24,209 nt of DNA from Collinsella sp. AF20-14LB (GTDB taxonomy: Bacteria > Actinomycetota > Coriobacteriia > Coriobacteriales > Coriobacteriaceae): NCBI RefSeq assembly GCF_003459505.1, contig NZ_QRWD01000013.1, forward strand, positions 1 to 24,209. The letters are read 5' to 3'. The notes beneath the pieces were generated by a model that searched no databases, was not told the DNA's origin, and was given only the letters and a program-made list of their open reading frames with translations. The stretch's first letter is position 1. Each line of letters begins with the position of its first letter. Shown piece by piece: positions 9,072 through 15,094 of this stretch. The translations under genes were made by a program, and so were the position numbers.

Positions 9072-9099
9072 ATATTACCCCGCTCGCCGTACGAGTCAA
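9072..9099 (-). promoter_or_regulatory. Promoter of rplM-rpsI
   Basis: Leftward TTGACT (-35) and TAATAT (-10) are separated by 16 bases, about 65 bases before the rplM GTG. This is the best chromosomal promoter in the window. Confidence 0.65.
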
Positions 9100-9135
9100 C
9101 AGGTATTTTGGCTCCGACCAGAGTTTCTGCACATG

Positions 9136-10041
9136 TCATCCACGAGCCGTGATGTCGCAGCGTTGACGCTCGACAAACGCCTCGATATCTCCCAGCAAGC
9201 GCTTTGCCTCCTGACGGCCCTGGATATACAGGTCCAAAAGCTTTGCCGGATCGTGCTCGACATGGCCGACCTCGACCGGCTTTTGCGGAGCAATGACCAG
9301 CGCGCGGCCCTCGCGCTCATACTTCCACAGGTGCATGCGCTGGAGGTTATAGCGGTCGTGGCGCGTCTCGATAGCCTCGAGCAGATAGGGGTAGTCGACA
9401 TAGCGGGCGCGCGCGGCAGGCATAAACTCGTAGGGCTTTTTCTCGTACGAGCGGTCCTGCGTGACAATGACAACCGCGCGATCGAAGCCCGCCTCCTCCA
9501 GCACGTGCTCGATGGGGACCGAATCGGCTACGCCGCCGTCGACGTATTTGTGCCCGTCGATCTCGACCGGCGGCGTCACCAGCGGCAGCGAGGTGGAGGC
9601 GCGCACAGCATCGAGGTCGAGCACGGCGCTTTTGACCGGCAGGTAGGCAGCGGTTCCAAACAGCATGTCCGTCGCGACGGCGTACATCTCGATGGGGCTC
9701 GCGTCGAACGCCTCGTTGTCAAAGGGATCCAGGCGGTCCTGGATATCGTTGAAGATAAAGTCGTAACCCACGATGGAGCCCGTGGATGCGAAGGATGCGG
9801 CACCCATGTAGCGGTTGTCATTGCAGAAGGTCAGGTTGATGCGATTGACGCGACCGATCTGGTGTGACTTGTAGTTGACGCCGTTGAGCGCACCGGCCGA
9901 TACGCCATATACCGCCGGAATTTCGACACCGGCCTCCATGAGAACGTCGAGCACGCCGGCGGTAAACTGCCCACGAAAACTGCCACCCTCCAAGACGAGC
10001 GCGACCTTGCCGGCGTTCTTTGCCTTATCTTCTGCAGTCAT
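9136..10041 (-). CDS. Patatin-like phospholipase family protein
   Basis: A 301-residue predicted serine lipid hydrolase of the RssA/YjjU-like bacterial patatin group. The oxyanion loop LEGGSFRGQF is at residues 17-26, the nucleophile elbow GVSAG at 46-50 (Ser48), and the catalytic Asp168 in the DGG motif; together these form a Ser-Asp dyad. There is no signal peptide, so it is likely cytoplasmic. ATG at 10041 has AGGAGGT upstream. It stands alone on the - strand between the rplM promoter and the repeat-rich border. The substrate is unknown. Confidence 0.9.
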   Translation of the reverse strand: MTAEDKAKNAGKVALVLEGGSFRGQFTAGVLDVLMEAGVEIPAVYGVSAGALNGVNYKSHQIGRVNRINLTFCNDNRYMGAASFASTGSIVGYDFIFNDIQDRLDPFDNEAFDASPIEMYAVATDMLFGTAAYLPVKSAVLDLDAVRASTSLPLVTPPVEIDGHKYVDGGVADSVPIEHVLEEAGFDRAVVIVTQDRSYEKKPYEFMPAARARYVDYPYLLEAIETRHDRYNLQRMHLWKYEREGRALVIAPQKPVEVGHVEHDPAKLLDLYIQGRQEAKRLLGDIEAFVERQRCDITARG

Positions 10042-10130
10042 ATTGACCTCCTGCGATTGCGTTTTGGCTTTCTTCTACCCAGTTTTGGGATGGAGGGCGC
10101 ATGGGTTTTGGAGTTGAGGGGGCGGCTGGC

Positions 10131-10335
10131 GGAAAGCACGTCCCGTTCTGAGGGGCGATTCCGGGATGCGCTTTCCGCCTGGGTTGCCATGGGGAAAGCA
10201 TGTCCCACTCTACGGCTTGATTCCGGGTCGCAGCTTCCACTTGAGGCGTCATCCGGAAAATGTATCCCATTCCGAGCTTAGATTCCGGGATGCGGTTTCC
10301 GCCTGGGCAGTCATTGGGAAAACGCGTCCCACTCT
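10131..10335. repeat. Tandem array of 62-bp palindromic units (about 3.3 copies)
   Basis: GGAAA begins units at 10131, 10193, 10255 and 10317, an exact 62-base period. Each unit opens with a GGAAAGCRYGTCCC-like arm; units 1 and 3, and more weakly unit 2, contain an inverted GGGATGCGCTTTCC-like arm, so a unit can fold into an imperfect stem of about 14 bp. Because 62 is not a multiple of three, the 160-codon open frame through it changes frame in each copy and is not a repeat protein. It resembles REP/BIME-type intergenic palindrome arrays. Confidence 0.8.
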
Positions 10336-10357
10336 GCGTCACTGAGGCGTTTTCTTT

Positions 10358-10398
10358 ACGCCCGCGCCCTGCATAGAGTTCGATTCTCCGCGGTACGG
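10358..10398. repeat. 41-bp direct repeat, copy 1 (chromosomal side)
   Basis: Identical over 41 bases to 10568-10608, starting exactly 210 bases earlier. It contains GAGTTCGATTCTC, similar to a tRNA T-arm, but no full tRNA can be folded around it. It may be a remnant attachment site from an earlier insertion or part of a host repeat. Confidence 0.75.
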
Positions 10399-10482
10399 GG
10401 GATCCGTTGATGCTGGGCGAGGCCAGCTGAAATTCGATAAACATCGCATCTATATTGGGCTGAAGCTTTGCGCGAAGAATCC

Positions 10483-10562
10483 GCGTATTTGCTTCGCAAA
10501 TACGCACCGGCTTCGGCCGGCTGCCGCCGCCCTCGCCCGCGGGCTACAAACGCTTCGCGTTT
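10483..10562. repeat. Cluster of TTC/TTCG-loop hairpins
   Basis: Three perfect inverted repeats lie in a row: GCGTATTTGC/GCAAATACGC at 10483-10505, CCGGC/GCCGG at 10507-10520 with a C(TTCG)G tetraloop, and AAACGC/GCGTTT at 10548-10562. All share a TTC or TTCG loop. No T-runs follow, so they are not ordinary terminators. They fill the space between the two 41-bp repeats; the remaining bases there hold no gene. Confidence 0.6.
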
Positions 10563-10567
10563 GCTTA

Positions 10568-10608
10568 ACGCCCGCGCCCTGCATAGAGTTCGATTCTCCG
10601 CGGTACGG
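10568..10608. repeat. 41-bp direct repeat, copy 2; candidate attL core
   Basis: This copy ends one base before the recombinase stop codon, where base composition and gene content change from host to phage. A repeat touching the integrase gene end is the expected place for an attachment site. The matching right-end copy would lie outside the window. Serine integrases often use cores shorter than 41 bases, so the true crossover may be a few bases within it. Confidence 0.55.
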
Positions 10609-10609
10609 A

Positions 10610-12121
10610 CTAGAAATAAAAAGACAGGTAGATACGAATATCTACCTGCCTGTTACTTATGGTGGAGCTGGCGTTCATTCGGTCGAACACCTCGCCACCT
10701 GGACCTATAGCGCCAGGCAGCGACGGATTATCGCCCAAGCCGGCAGAATCGTCAAACGTGAATGCCACGCGCAGGCCGTCGTCATCGTCGGGGCCGCCCA
10801 GCACCACGCGCGCCACGAACGTGCGCAGGAGCTGCGCGTCGTCCACCTCGGCGGCGGCCATGCCCTCAAGCCAGAACAGCGCGCGGTCGTAGTCAAGGCG
10901 GGCGGCCTCAAGGGCCTCGGCCGTGCGCAGCTCGTCCTTGAGGAGCGCCTGCCGCTGCTTCAGCGCGTCTATGCGCTCCTTGCCGCCCGGCGGCGCGATG
11001 CCCGACTCGATGGCCGCCCATATGTTGGAGAACGCCGTCTCGATCTTGGCCAGCTCGCCCTTTACGGTCTCGCTCAAGGGCTTCTCGTCGGCGCGCTCCT
11101 CCTCGGCGTCGGCCAGCATGCGAGCGATGCGCTCGCGGCTGTCGGCGCTGCCCAGGGCCTCGCGCACGGCGTCGGCCACGCGCTTCTCCACGACATCGCG
11201 GCGCACGGTGCGCCCGCAGCTGCGGCAGCGGTAGTAGTGATAGGGCCTGCCCGACTTGCCCGTTCCGCTGGTGCCGGTCATCAACCCGCCGTCTCGCCCG
11301 TCGTAGAGCCTGCCCGTGAGCGGGAAGTCCCACGTTTCGGTCTTGGCGCGGGGCCTGTGCGAGTCCTCAAGCATCCGTATCACCCTCTCCTCGTCATCCA
11401 TGGGAACGATGGCGGGCATGCCGCCGGGCACGACCACGCCCGCGTAGCGGTACTCCCCGCCGTTCTCCCGCCGCATCAGTATGCGGCGCACCGTCTGGAA
11501 GCGCCACTTGCCGCCGCGCTTGGTGCGGTACGGCTCCCAGGCGCGCACCACGTCGGCCACCGATTTGCCCGACAAGACCATGCGCACGCCCAGGCGGATG
11601 GCGGCGGCCTCCTCCTCGTTGACCACGTAGCGCCCGTCCACTATGTCCCAGCCGTAGCGCACGCAGCCGTTGGCCATGCACCGCTCGGCGTTCTTCTGTA
11701 TGCCGTCGCGTATGCGCTCGCCGTCGAGCGCGCTCTCGTACTCCGCCAGCACCTCCAGCATGCCCAGCTGCAGCACGCCCGCCGAGCCGTCCGAAATGTC
11801 CTCGCCCGCGTACAGTATCTCGACGCGGCAGCGGCGCAGCATGATGCGCGCCATGGCCATCTCGTCGCGGTTGCGCATGATTCGGGTAACTTTATATATG
11901 ACCACGAAATCGAACAGCCCTCGCTTGGCGTCGGCCATCATGCGCTGGAACTCGGCGCGGTCGGTGTTGGTGCCCGTCTGCGCGAAGTCGCAGTACGTGG
12001 CCACCACGCGCAGGTCGTTCTCGGCGCAGTAGGCGCGGGACTTCTCCACCTGTATCTCTATGGACTCGCCGCGCTGGTTGTGGCTCGAGAAGCGGGCATA
12101 TATCGCCGCACGTCCGCCCAT
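10610..12121 (-). CDS. Large serine recombinase (phage integrase)
   Basis: A 503-residue recombinase predicted to integrate and excise the prophage. The resolvase domain covers about residues 1-145 with catalytic Ser12 in IYARFSSHNQ and the Y-K-x-x-R-x-x-R-N region (76-84). A Recombinase (DNA-binding) domain follows at about 150-260, then a zinc-ribbon-like segment (267-303) and a long coiled coil (about 330-425). In the ribbon, the first cysteine pair normally seen in LFCGxCGG is replaced by Asp274 and Asp277, while Cys299 and Cys302 remain. The last dozen codons are encoded by the terminator hairpin, and the stop codon is adjacent to the 41-bp repeat. ATG at 12121 follows a modest AGGG site. 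Confidence 0.93.
   Translation of the reverse strand: MGGRAAIYARFSSHNQRGESIEIQVEKSRAYCAENDLRVVATYCDFAQTGTNTDRAEFQRMMADAKRGLFDFVVIYKVTRIMRNRDEMAMARIMLRRCRVEILYAGEDISDGSAGVLQLGMLEVLAEYESALDGERIRDGIQKNAERCMANGCVRYGWDIVDGRYVVNEEEAAAIRLGVRMVLSGKSVADVVRAWEPYRTKRGGKWRFQTVRRILMRRENGGEYRYAGVVVPGGMPAIVPMDDEERVIRMLEDSHRPRAKTETWDFPLTGRLYDGRDGGLMTGTSGTGKSGRPYHYYRCRSCGRTVRRDVVEKRVADAVREALGSADSRERIARMLADAEEERADEKPLSETVKGELAKIETAFSNIWAAIESGIAPPGGKERIDALKQRQALLKDELRTAEALEAARLDYDRALFWLEGMAAAEVDDAQLLRTFVARVVLGGPDDDDGLRVAFTFDDSAGLGDNPSLPGAIGPGGEVFDRMNASSTISNRQVDIRIYLSFYF
10614..10648 (-). terminator. Terminator hairpin inside the recombinase 3' end
   Basis: CAGGTAGATA (10625-10634) and TATCTACCTG (10639-10648) are a perfect 10-bp inverted repeat around CGAA. 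Read leftward it is followed by TCTTTTTATTT, an intrinsic-terminator shape. It lies within the coding sequence, before the stop codon. It could also serve as a recombinase binding arm. Confidence 0.7.
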
Positions 12122-12123
12122 GG

Positions 12124-12852
12124 CTACGCCCTGTACAGCTCTACGGGGTCATCGTTAGGCGTTGCCCTGTAATTCAGCACATTCAAGGCTATAGCGCCGT
12201 CGATAATCTTGAAATACGCGCCATAGTACACATGGTTGCGCCAGTAATGGATAACGGCCTTCCCCATCGACCCGTCGCGAAGGTACGACACGGTGCCGTG
12301 CGAGCCGTTATCGTTCTTGCCGTACGAGTTGAAGAAGACCTCCACCGGGTACTTGGCGTTTTTCCCCGTCTTCGTCAACGGATGAAGGCTCAACGTCACA
12401 CGGTTTTCCGGGAATGTCACAACTGAATCAACGGCTTCAATTCGCGCGAAGTTCGTGCGGAGACTCGGCAATGACGGCACGCCTGTGACAGCGGGCGTGA
12501 GCATGTGTTCCAGCTTCGCCACGTTCGCCTTCACTGCCGCAACCGCATCCGCATCGCCATAATAAAAGCGTTCGTCGGCAAACACCTGACCGGTCTCGCG
12601 CTCGTACTTGACCACTGTACGGCATAGGTACGGCTTATTGCCAAACGGGAACGGCCCCAAGTCGTATTCCGGACACACCATGGCGGGCGGCACCTCGTGC
12701 TCACGCAGGATGCGAGCCTCCTCGGCGCGCTGGGCTTCTTCCTCTGCGCGGCACTTTTGCTCAACCTTGCGTTTCTCCTCAACGAACTCGCGCATGGCGC
12801 GCTTTTCATCTCGCGCCGCTTTCGACGCATGCAGGAAATCAAACAAGCCCAT
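12124..12852 (-). CDS. Unknown prophage protein between repressor and integrase
   Basis: A 242-residue protein of unknown function. The N-terminus MGLFDFL resembles amphipathic membrane-contact or short-helix openings; a highly charged coiled coil (about 10-55) follows, then a mixed alpha/beta region rich in aromatic residues with no motif I recognise. I chose ATG at 12852, preceded by GGAG and two bases beyond the repressor stop codon; an upstream GTG in the same frame would lie inside the repressor gene. Its stop is two bases from the recombinase start, so repressor, this gene and the recombinase look like one lysogeny transcript. Genes placed here and expressed in lysogens are often morons, such as superinfection-exclusion factors. 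That role is inference. Confidence 0.8.
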   Translation of the reverse strand: MGLFDFLHASKAARDEKRAMREFVEEKRKVEQKCRAEEEAQRAEEARILREHEVPPAMVCPEYDLGPFPFGNKPYLCRTVVKYERETGQVFADERFYYGDADAVAAVKANVAKLEHMLTPAVTGVPSLPSLRTNFARIEAVDSVVTFPENRVTLSLHPLTKTGKNAKYPVEVFFNSYGKNDNGSHGTVSYLRDGSMGKAVIHYWRNHVYYGAYFKIIDGAIALNVLNYRATPNDDPVELYRA

Positions 12853-12854
12853 GG

Positions 12855-13499
12855 CTACTCCATCTCGCTGGCGGCCTGGAACCACACGACCGTGCCCACC
12901 ACGCGCACGGGGCCGTCGTCCATGCCGAAAATCATGTCCTCGTAGTCCTCGAAGCTGTCAGCCGACAGCATCAGCTTGGTGGTGCCCTTGTACCAGCGGC
13001 GCATGACCGCGCGGTAGTCCTCGGTCTCCACCACGGCGATGGAGCCGTTGGCGGGCTGGCGGTCGGGGTCGACCAGCACGTGGCTGCCCTCGGGTATGAT
13101 GCGGTTCATGCAGTCGCCCTCGACCTCCAGGGCGAACGCGCGCGGGTGCCCGGCGCACACGGAGGCGGGCACCTCAACGCGGTGCGCTATCTCCTCCTCG
13201 TCGGCGAGCGCGCCGGCATGCACGCGCCCAAGCGTGAGCAGCGGCACGGTTGCGCTGCTGGCCACCACTGGGATGGCGCCGGAAGGCAAAACAACGCCAT
13301 CTGTTCCCTCGTCAATAACCTCGCCTTTACTGATATTGAAATAATCCGCAATACGCTGAACTGCGCCCATGCGAGGCACTGCTCGCCCGTTTTCCCACTG
13401 AGATACGGCCATAGCGGAGACGGCGGCAACTTTGCCGAACTCCTCCTGCGTCATGTCGTGCTGCGTCCTAATCCTTCGGATGTTCTCGGCTATGCTCAC
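12855..13499 (-). CDS. CI-like repressor: HTH plus S24/LexA-type domain with altered dyad
   Basis: A 214-residue protein with an HTH_3 domain (about 1-60, TQEEFGKVAAVSAMAVSQWE helix-turn-helix) and a LexA/S24-like C-terminal domain (about 85-205). It should keep the lytic promoter off in the lysogen. The usual Ala-Gly cleavage site may be Ala95-Gly96. The nucleophile motif GDSM is GDCM here (Cys130), and the position of the catalytic lysine in the TVKR-type strand is Met166 (RAVMRRW). The Ser-Lys dyad is therefore missing, and RecA-stimulated self-cleavage is doubtful. Start: GTG at 13499 with AAGGAGG upstream. It heads the leftward lysogeny transcript. Confidence 0.92.
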   Translation of the reverse strand: MSIAENIRRIRTQHDMTQEEFGKVAAVSAMAVSQWENGRAVPRMGAVQRIADYFNISKGEVIDEGTDGVVLPSGAIPVVASSATVPLLTLGRVHAGALADEEEIAHRVEVPASVCAGHPRAFALEVEGDCMNRIIPEGSHVLVDPDRQPANGSIAVVETEDYRAVMRRWYKGTTKLMLSADSFEDYEDMIFGMDDGPVRVVGTVVWFQAASEME

Positions 13500-13537
13500 G
13501 TGTCCTCCTTCCGCTGCGACCGTTAAAATCTTTTTAC

Positions 13538-13566
13538 AGAATATGACAAATCTTCTTTACAGTCAC
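13538..13566 (-). promoter_or_regulatory. Leftward repressor promoter
   Basis: Leftward GTGACT (-35) and TATTCT (-10) with a 17-base spacer lie about 40 bases before the repressor GTG. Its -35 overlaps the -35 of the rightward promoter, so the two would compete. Confidence 0.5.
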
Positions 13567-13584
13567 TATATGTTTGGTTATAGT
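13556..13584 (+). promoter_or_regulatory. Rightward early promoter (cro promoter)
   Basis: TTTACA (-35) at 13556-13561 and TATAGT (-10) at 13579-13584 with an ideal 17-base spacer. It is the strongest promoter in the prophage part and precedes the Cro-like gene by about 30 bases. Confidence 0.75.
13565..13584. promoter_or_regulatory. Candidate operator (ACTATA-N8-TATAGT)
   Basis: A perfect 6-bp inverted repeat with an 8-base spacer covers the rightward -10 and part of its spacer, where a bound repressor would block RNA polymerase. A direct repeat TTTACAG at 13533-13539 and 13556-13562 may mark additional sites. No footprint data are available. Confidence 0.5.
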
Positions 13585-13614
13585 CTTAGGCATACCAAGC
13601 AAGGAGGTGATTCG

Positions 13615-13809
13615 ATGGAATTGGTTGATGCGCGCAAGAAGGCACGGTACTCACAGGAGGCCGTGGCTGGCCTTCTCGGCATCTCGCGGCCCACGTACGC
13701 AAAGATGGAAAGCAACCCCGATAGCGTGACTATCGAGGACGCCAAAAAACTGGCAAAACTTTTCGGCGTGCGTGTGGCTGATATTTTTTTCGGCAGCAAC
13801 GATAGTTAA
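13615..13809 (+). CDS. Cro-like XRE-family HTH regulator
   Basis: A 64-residue protein that is almost only an HTH_3 domain: SQEAVAGLLGISRPTYAKME forms the helix-turn-helix, followed by IEDAKKLAKLFGVRVADIFF. It is divergent from the repressor and first on the rightward transcript, the usual position of Cro. It probably represses the leftward promoter and so favours lytic growth. ATG at 13615 is preceded by a near-perfect AAGGAGGTGA (13601-13610); the longer open frame upstream crosses the promoter and is not coding. Confidence 0.9.
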   Translation: MELVDARKKARYSQEAVAGLLGISRPTYAKMESNPDSVTIEDAKKLAKLFGVRVADIFFGSNDS

Positions 13810-13831
13810 ACCTATAGATAGGAGAGAAACC

Positions 13832-14170
13832 ATGACCACCAAGAGCCACCAGCCCGAGTTCGTCGCCGAGATCATCGGCAAAACGCTCGACCACCTCATC
13901 GACGACCGCAAGCGCGTGGCCGTCAACTTCGAGCTGGCCGAGAACGGATGCATGGAGGAGACGCACGTCAGCCTCAAGCGCCGCATCGCGGCCATGTGGG
14001 GCTTCCAGACGAGCGGCATCGAGCTTCTGGAGGCGAGCACGACCTGGTTCGAGCTCGGCGGCATGCAGTTCAACGTCTACAGCTCCGTGCAGTTCAGCGT
14101 GAACGGCAAGGGCTGGAGCACCGACTTCAAGACCATCGCGCGCGACACCGCGTACGACGAGAAGGAGTAG
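13832..14170 (+). CDS. Unknown early phage protein (112 residues)
   Basis: I do not recognise a family. The protein is acidic at both ends, has a predicted N-terminal helix (FVAEIIGKTLDHLIDDRK) and then alternating strands with aromatic residues. There is no signal peptide or membrane segment. ATG at 13832 follows TAGGAGAG. It is the second gene of the early transcript, 22 bases after the Cro-like gene, a position where host-takeover or anti-defence genes are common; that is only positional inference. Confidence 0.75.
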   Translation: MTTKSHQPEFVAEIIGKTLDHLIDDRKRVAVNFELAENGCMEETHVSLKRRIAAMWGFQTSGIELLEASTTWFELGGMQFNVYSSVQFSVNGKGWSTDFKTIARDTAYDEKE

Positions 14171-14173
14171 GCC

Positions 14174-14419
14174 ATGCTGAACGAGGTGACCGTACGGGGG
14201 GGGTTCACCGCCCTCAACGTGAAGAGCGGCAAGTGCGTGCTGCAGTTTGAGCTGGACCCGAAGTTCCGCGACTTCATCCCCAAGCTGGTGGAGTTCACGG
14301 GGCAGATGCTCAACATCCACGTGTACGACGACCAGGAGGTGATGTTCGTGGATAGGGACACCGGTGAGGTCGCCTACGAGGACGCCCCGCTGCTTCTGCC
14401 GGGCGTCGCGGGCGAATGA
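14174..14419 (+). CDS. Unknown early phage protein (81 residues)
   Basis: A small acidic, strand-rich protein with no recognised domain; its middle (VLQFELDPKFRDFIPKLVEF) and end (VMFVDRDTGEVAYED) look like a compact beta fold. ATG at 14174 follows GAAGGAG and lies three bases after the previous stop codon. It overlaps the next start by four bases (ATGA), showing tight operon packing. Confidence 0.75.
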   Translation: MLNEVTVRGGFTALNVKSGKCVLQFELDPKFRDFIPKLVEFTGQMLNIHVYDDQEVMFVDRDTGEVAYEDAPLLLPGVAGE

Positions 14420-14601
14420 CCCCGATACAGCGCGCCATGTGCGACGAGTGCGCCGCCATGATGCGCGAGTTCTACAAGGACCCAGAGAACGAGAGGAAGT
14501 TCCAGGAATGGAAAAGATCAAGGGAAAGAGGGTGCGCGTCGCAGCCGGCAAGCGAAAGACGCGCACCGCAACGGTTCACTTCCGAACCGAGACCAGTGTA
14601 A
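14416..14601 (+). CDS. Small early phage protein (61 residues)
   Basis: Starts in an ATGA overlap with the previous gene. The first 33 residues (CDECAAMMREFYKDPENE and on) look like a genuine short protein with a CDEC pair. The last 28 residues are Arg/Ser/Pro-rich and overlap the next gene out of frame for 94 bases, so this tail may be simply what the overlapping frame dictates. Function unknown. Confidence 0.55.
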   Translation: MTPIQRAMCDECAAMMREFYKDPENERKFQEWKRSRERGCASQPASERRAPQRFTSEPRPV

Positions 14602-14708
14602 CACCCGAGCAGCGCCGCGAGAGGCTGCAGGCCGTTTTCGCCGCCCTGTTCGTCTGCGCGTGCATCGCCGCCACATGGGCGCTGGAGGCAGCAGTATGGC
14701 CGAGGTAG
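14508..14708 (+). CDS. Small single-pass membrane protein (66 residues)
   Basis: A strongly basic N-terminus (KIKGKRVRVAAGKRKTR) is followed by one hydrophobic segment, LQAVFAALFVCACIAATWAL (about residues 42-61), suggesting a cytoplasmic-in membrane anchor. ATG at 14508 lies inside the previous gene; the ribosome binding site is moderate. It overlaps the next start by 13 bases. Function is unknown; small membrane proteins in this region can act in superinfection exclusion, but nothing here proves it. Confidence 0.6.
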   Translation: MEKIKGKRVRVAAGKRKTRTATVHFRTETSVTPEQRRERLQAVFAALFVCACIAATWALEAAVWPR

Positions 14709-15094
14709 ACGCCAAGGCCCAGGCCCTCGTGGCCAAGGCGTGCGGCTGGGTTGCCTCGAACCCCGATACATGGGCGAAGCTGCGCCGCATCTGCTACCGC
14801 CTGATGCTGGAGGGCCACGTCATCCAGCGCGACAACGTGTACACCCTGGCGTGCCAGAACGGCATGACCGTGAGCGAGGCCAGCGAGTTCAAGCGCGACC
14901 ACAACCTGTGGAGCGTGCTGTCCCGCTACATGGTGCTGCAGCGCCCCTCCATGCTGGCCGCCGTGAGCTTCCGCCGCACGCCGGTGGACTCCGTGGACCT
15001 GGTGGGCACGTGGGAGGCCATCGTGGGCCCAGCCGTTTTCGCCGCCTCCACGCTAACCGAGGCGCAGGGCATCTACGACAGGGGCGCGCAATGA
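14696..15094 (+). CDS. Unknown early phage protein (132 residues)
   Basis: A mostly helical, soluble protein with no recognised family. It contains IRRICYRLML-type amphipathic helices (residues about 23-34) and an HVIQRDNVYTLACQNGM segment resembling a helix-turn-helix or winged fold, which is uncertain. ATG at 14696 is preceded by GGAGG. It overlaps the membrane protein by 13 bases and the RusA-like gene by four (ATGA). Confidence 0.7.
   Translation: MAEVDAKAQALVAKACGWVASNPDTWAKLRRICYRLMLEGHVIQRDNVYTLACQNGMTVSEASEFKRDHNLWSVLSRYMVLQRPSMLAAVSFRRTPVDSVDLVGTWEAIVGPAVFAASTLTEAQGIYDRGAQ

Noticed and set aside
10131..10335. CRISPR array
   Set aside because: The whole 62-bp unit is similar between copies, with no unique spacers and no cas genes nearby.
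10358..10402. Possible tRNA gene at the direct repeat
   Set aside because: Only a T-arm-like stretch is present; the stem has a mismatch, the acceptor partner is missing upstream and there is no CCA end.
10025..10507. 160-codon - strand open frame across the patatin upstream gap
   Set aside because: It runs through the 62-bp repeats in changing frames and has no ribosome binding site; repeats of this kind produce chance open frames.
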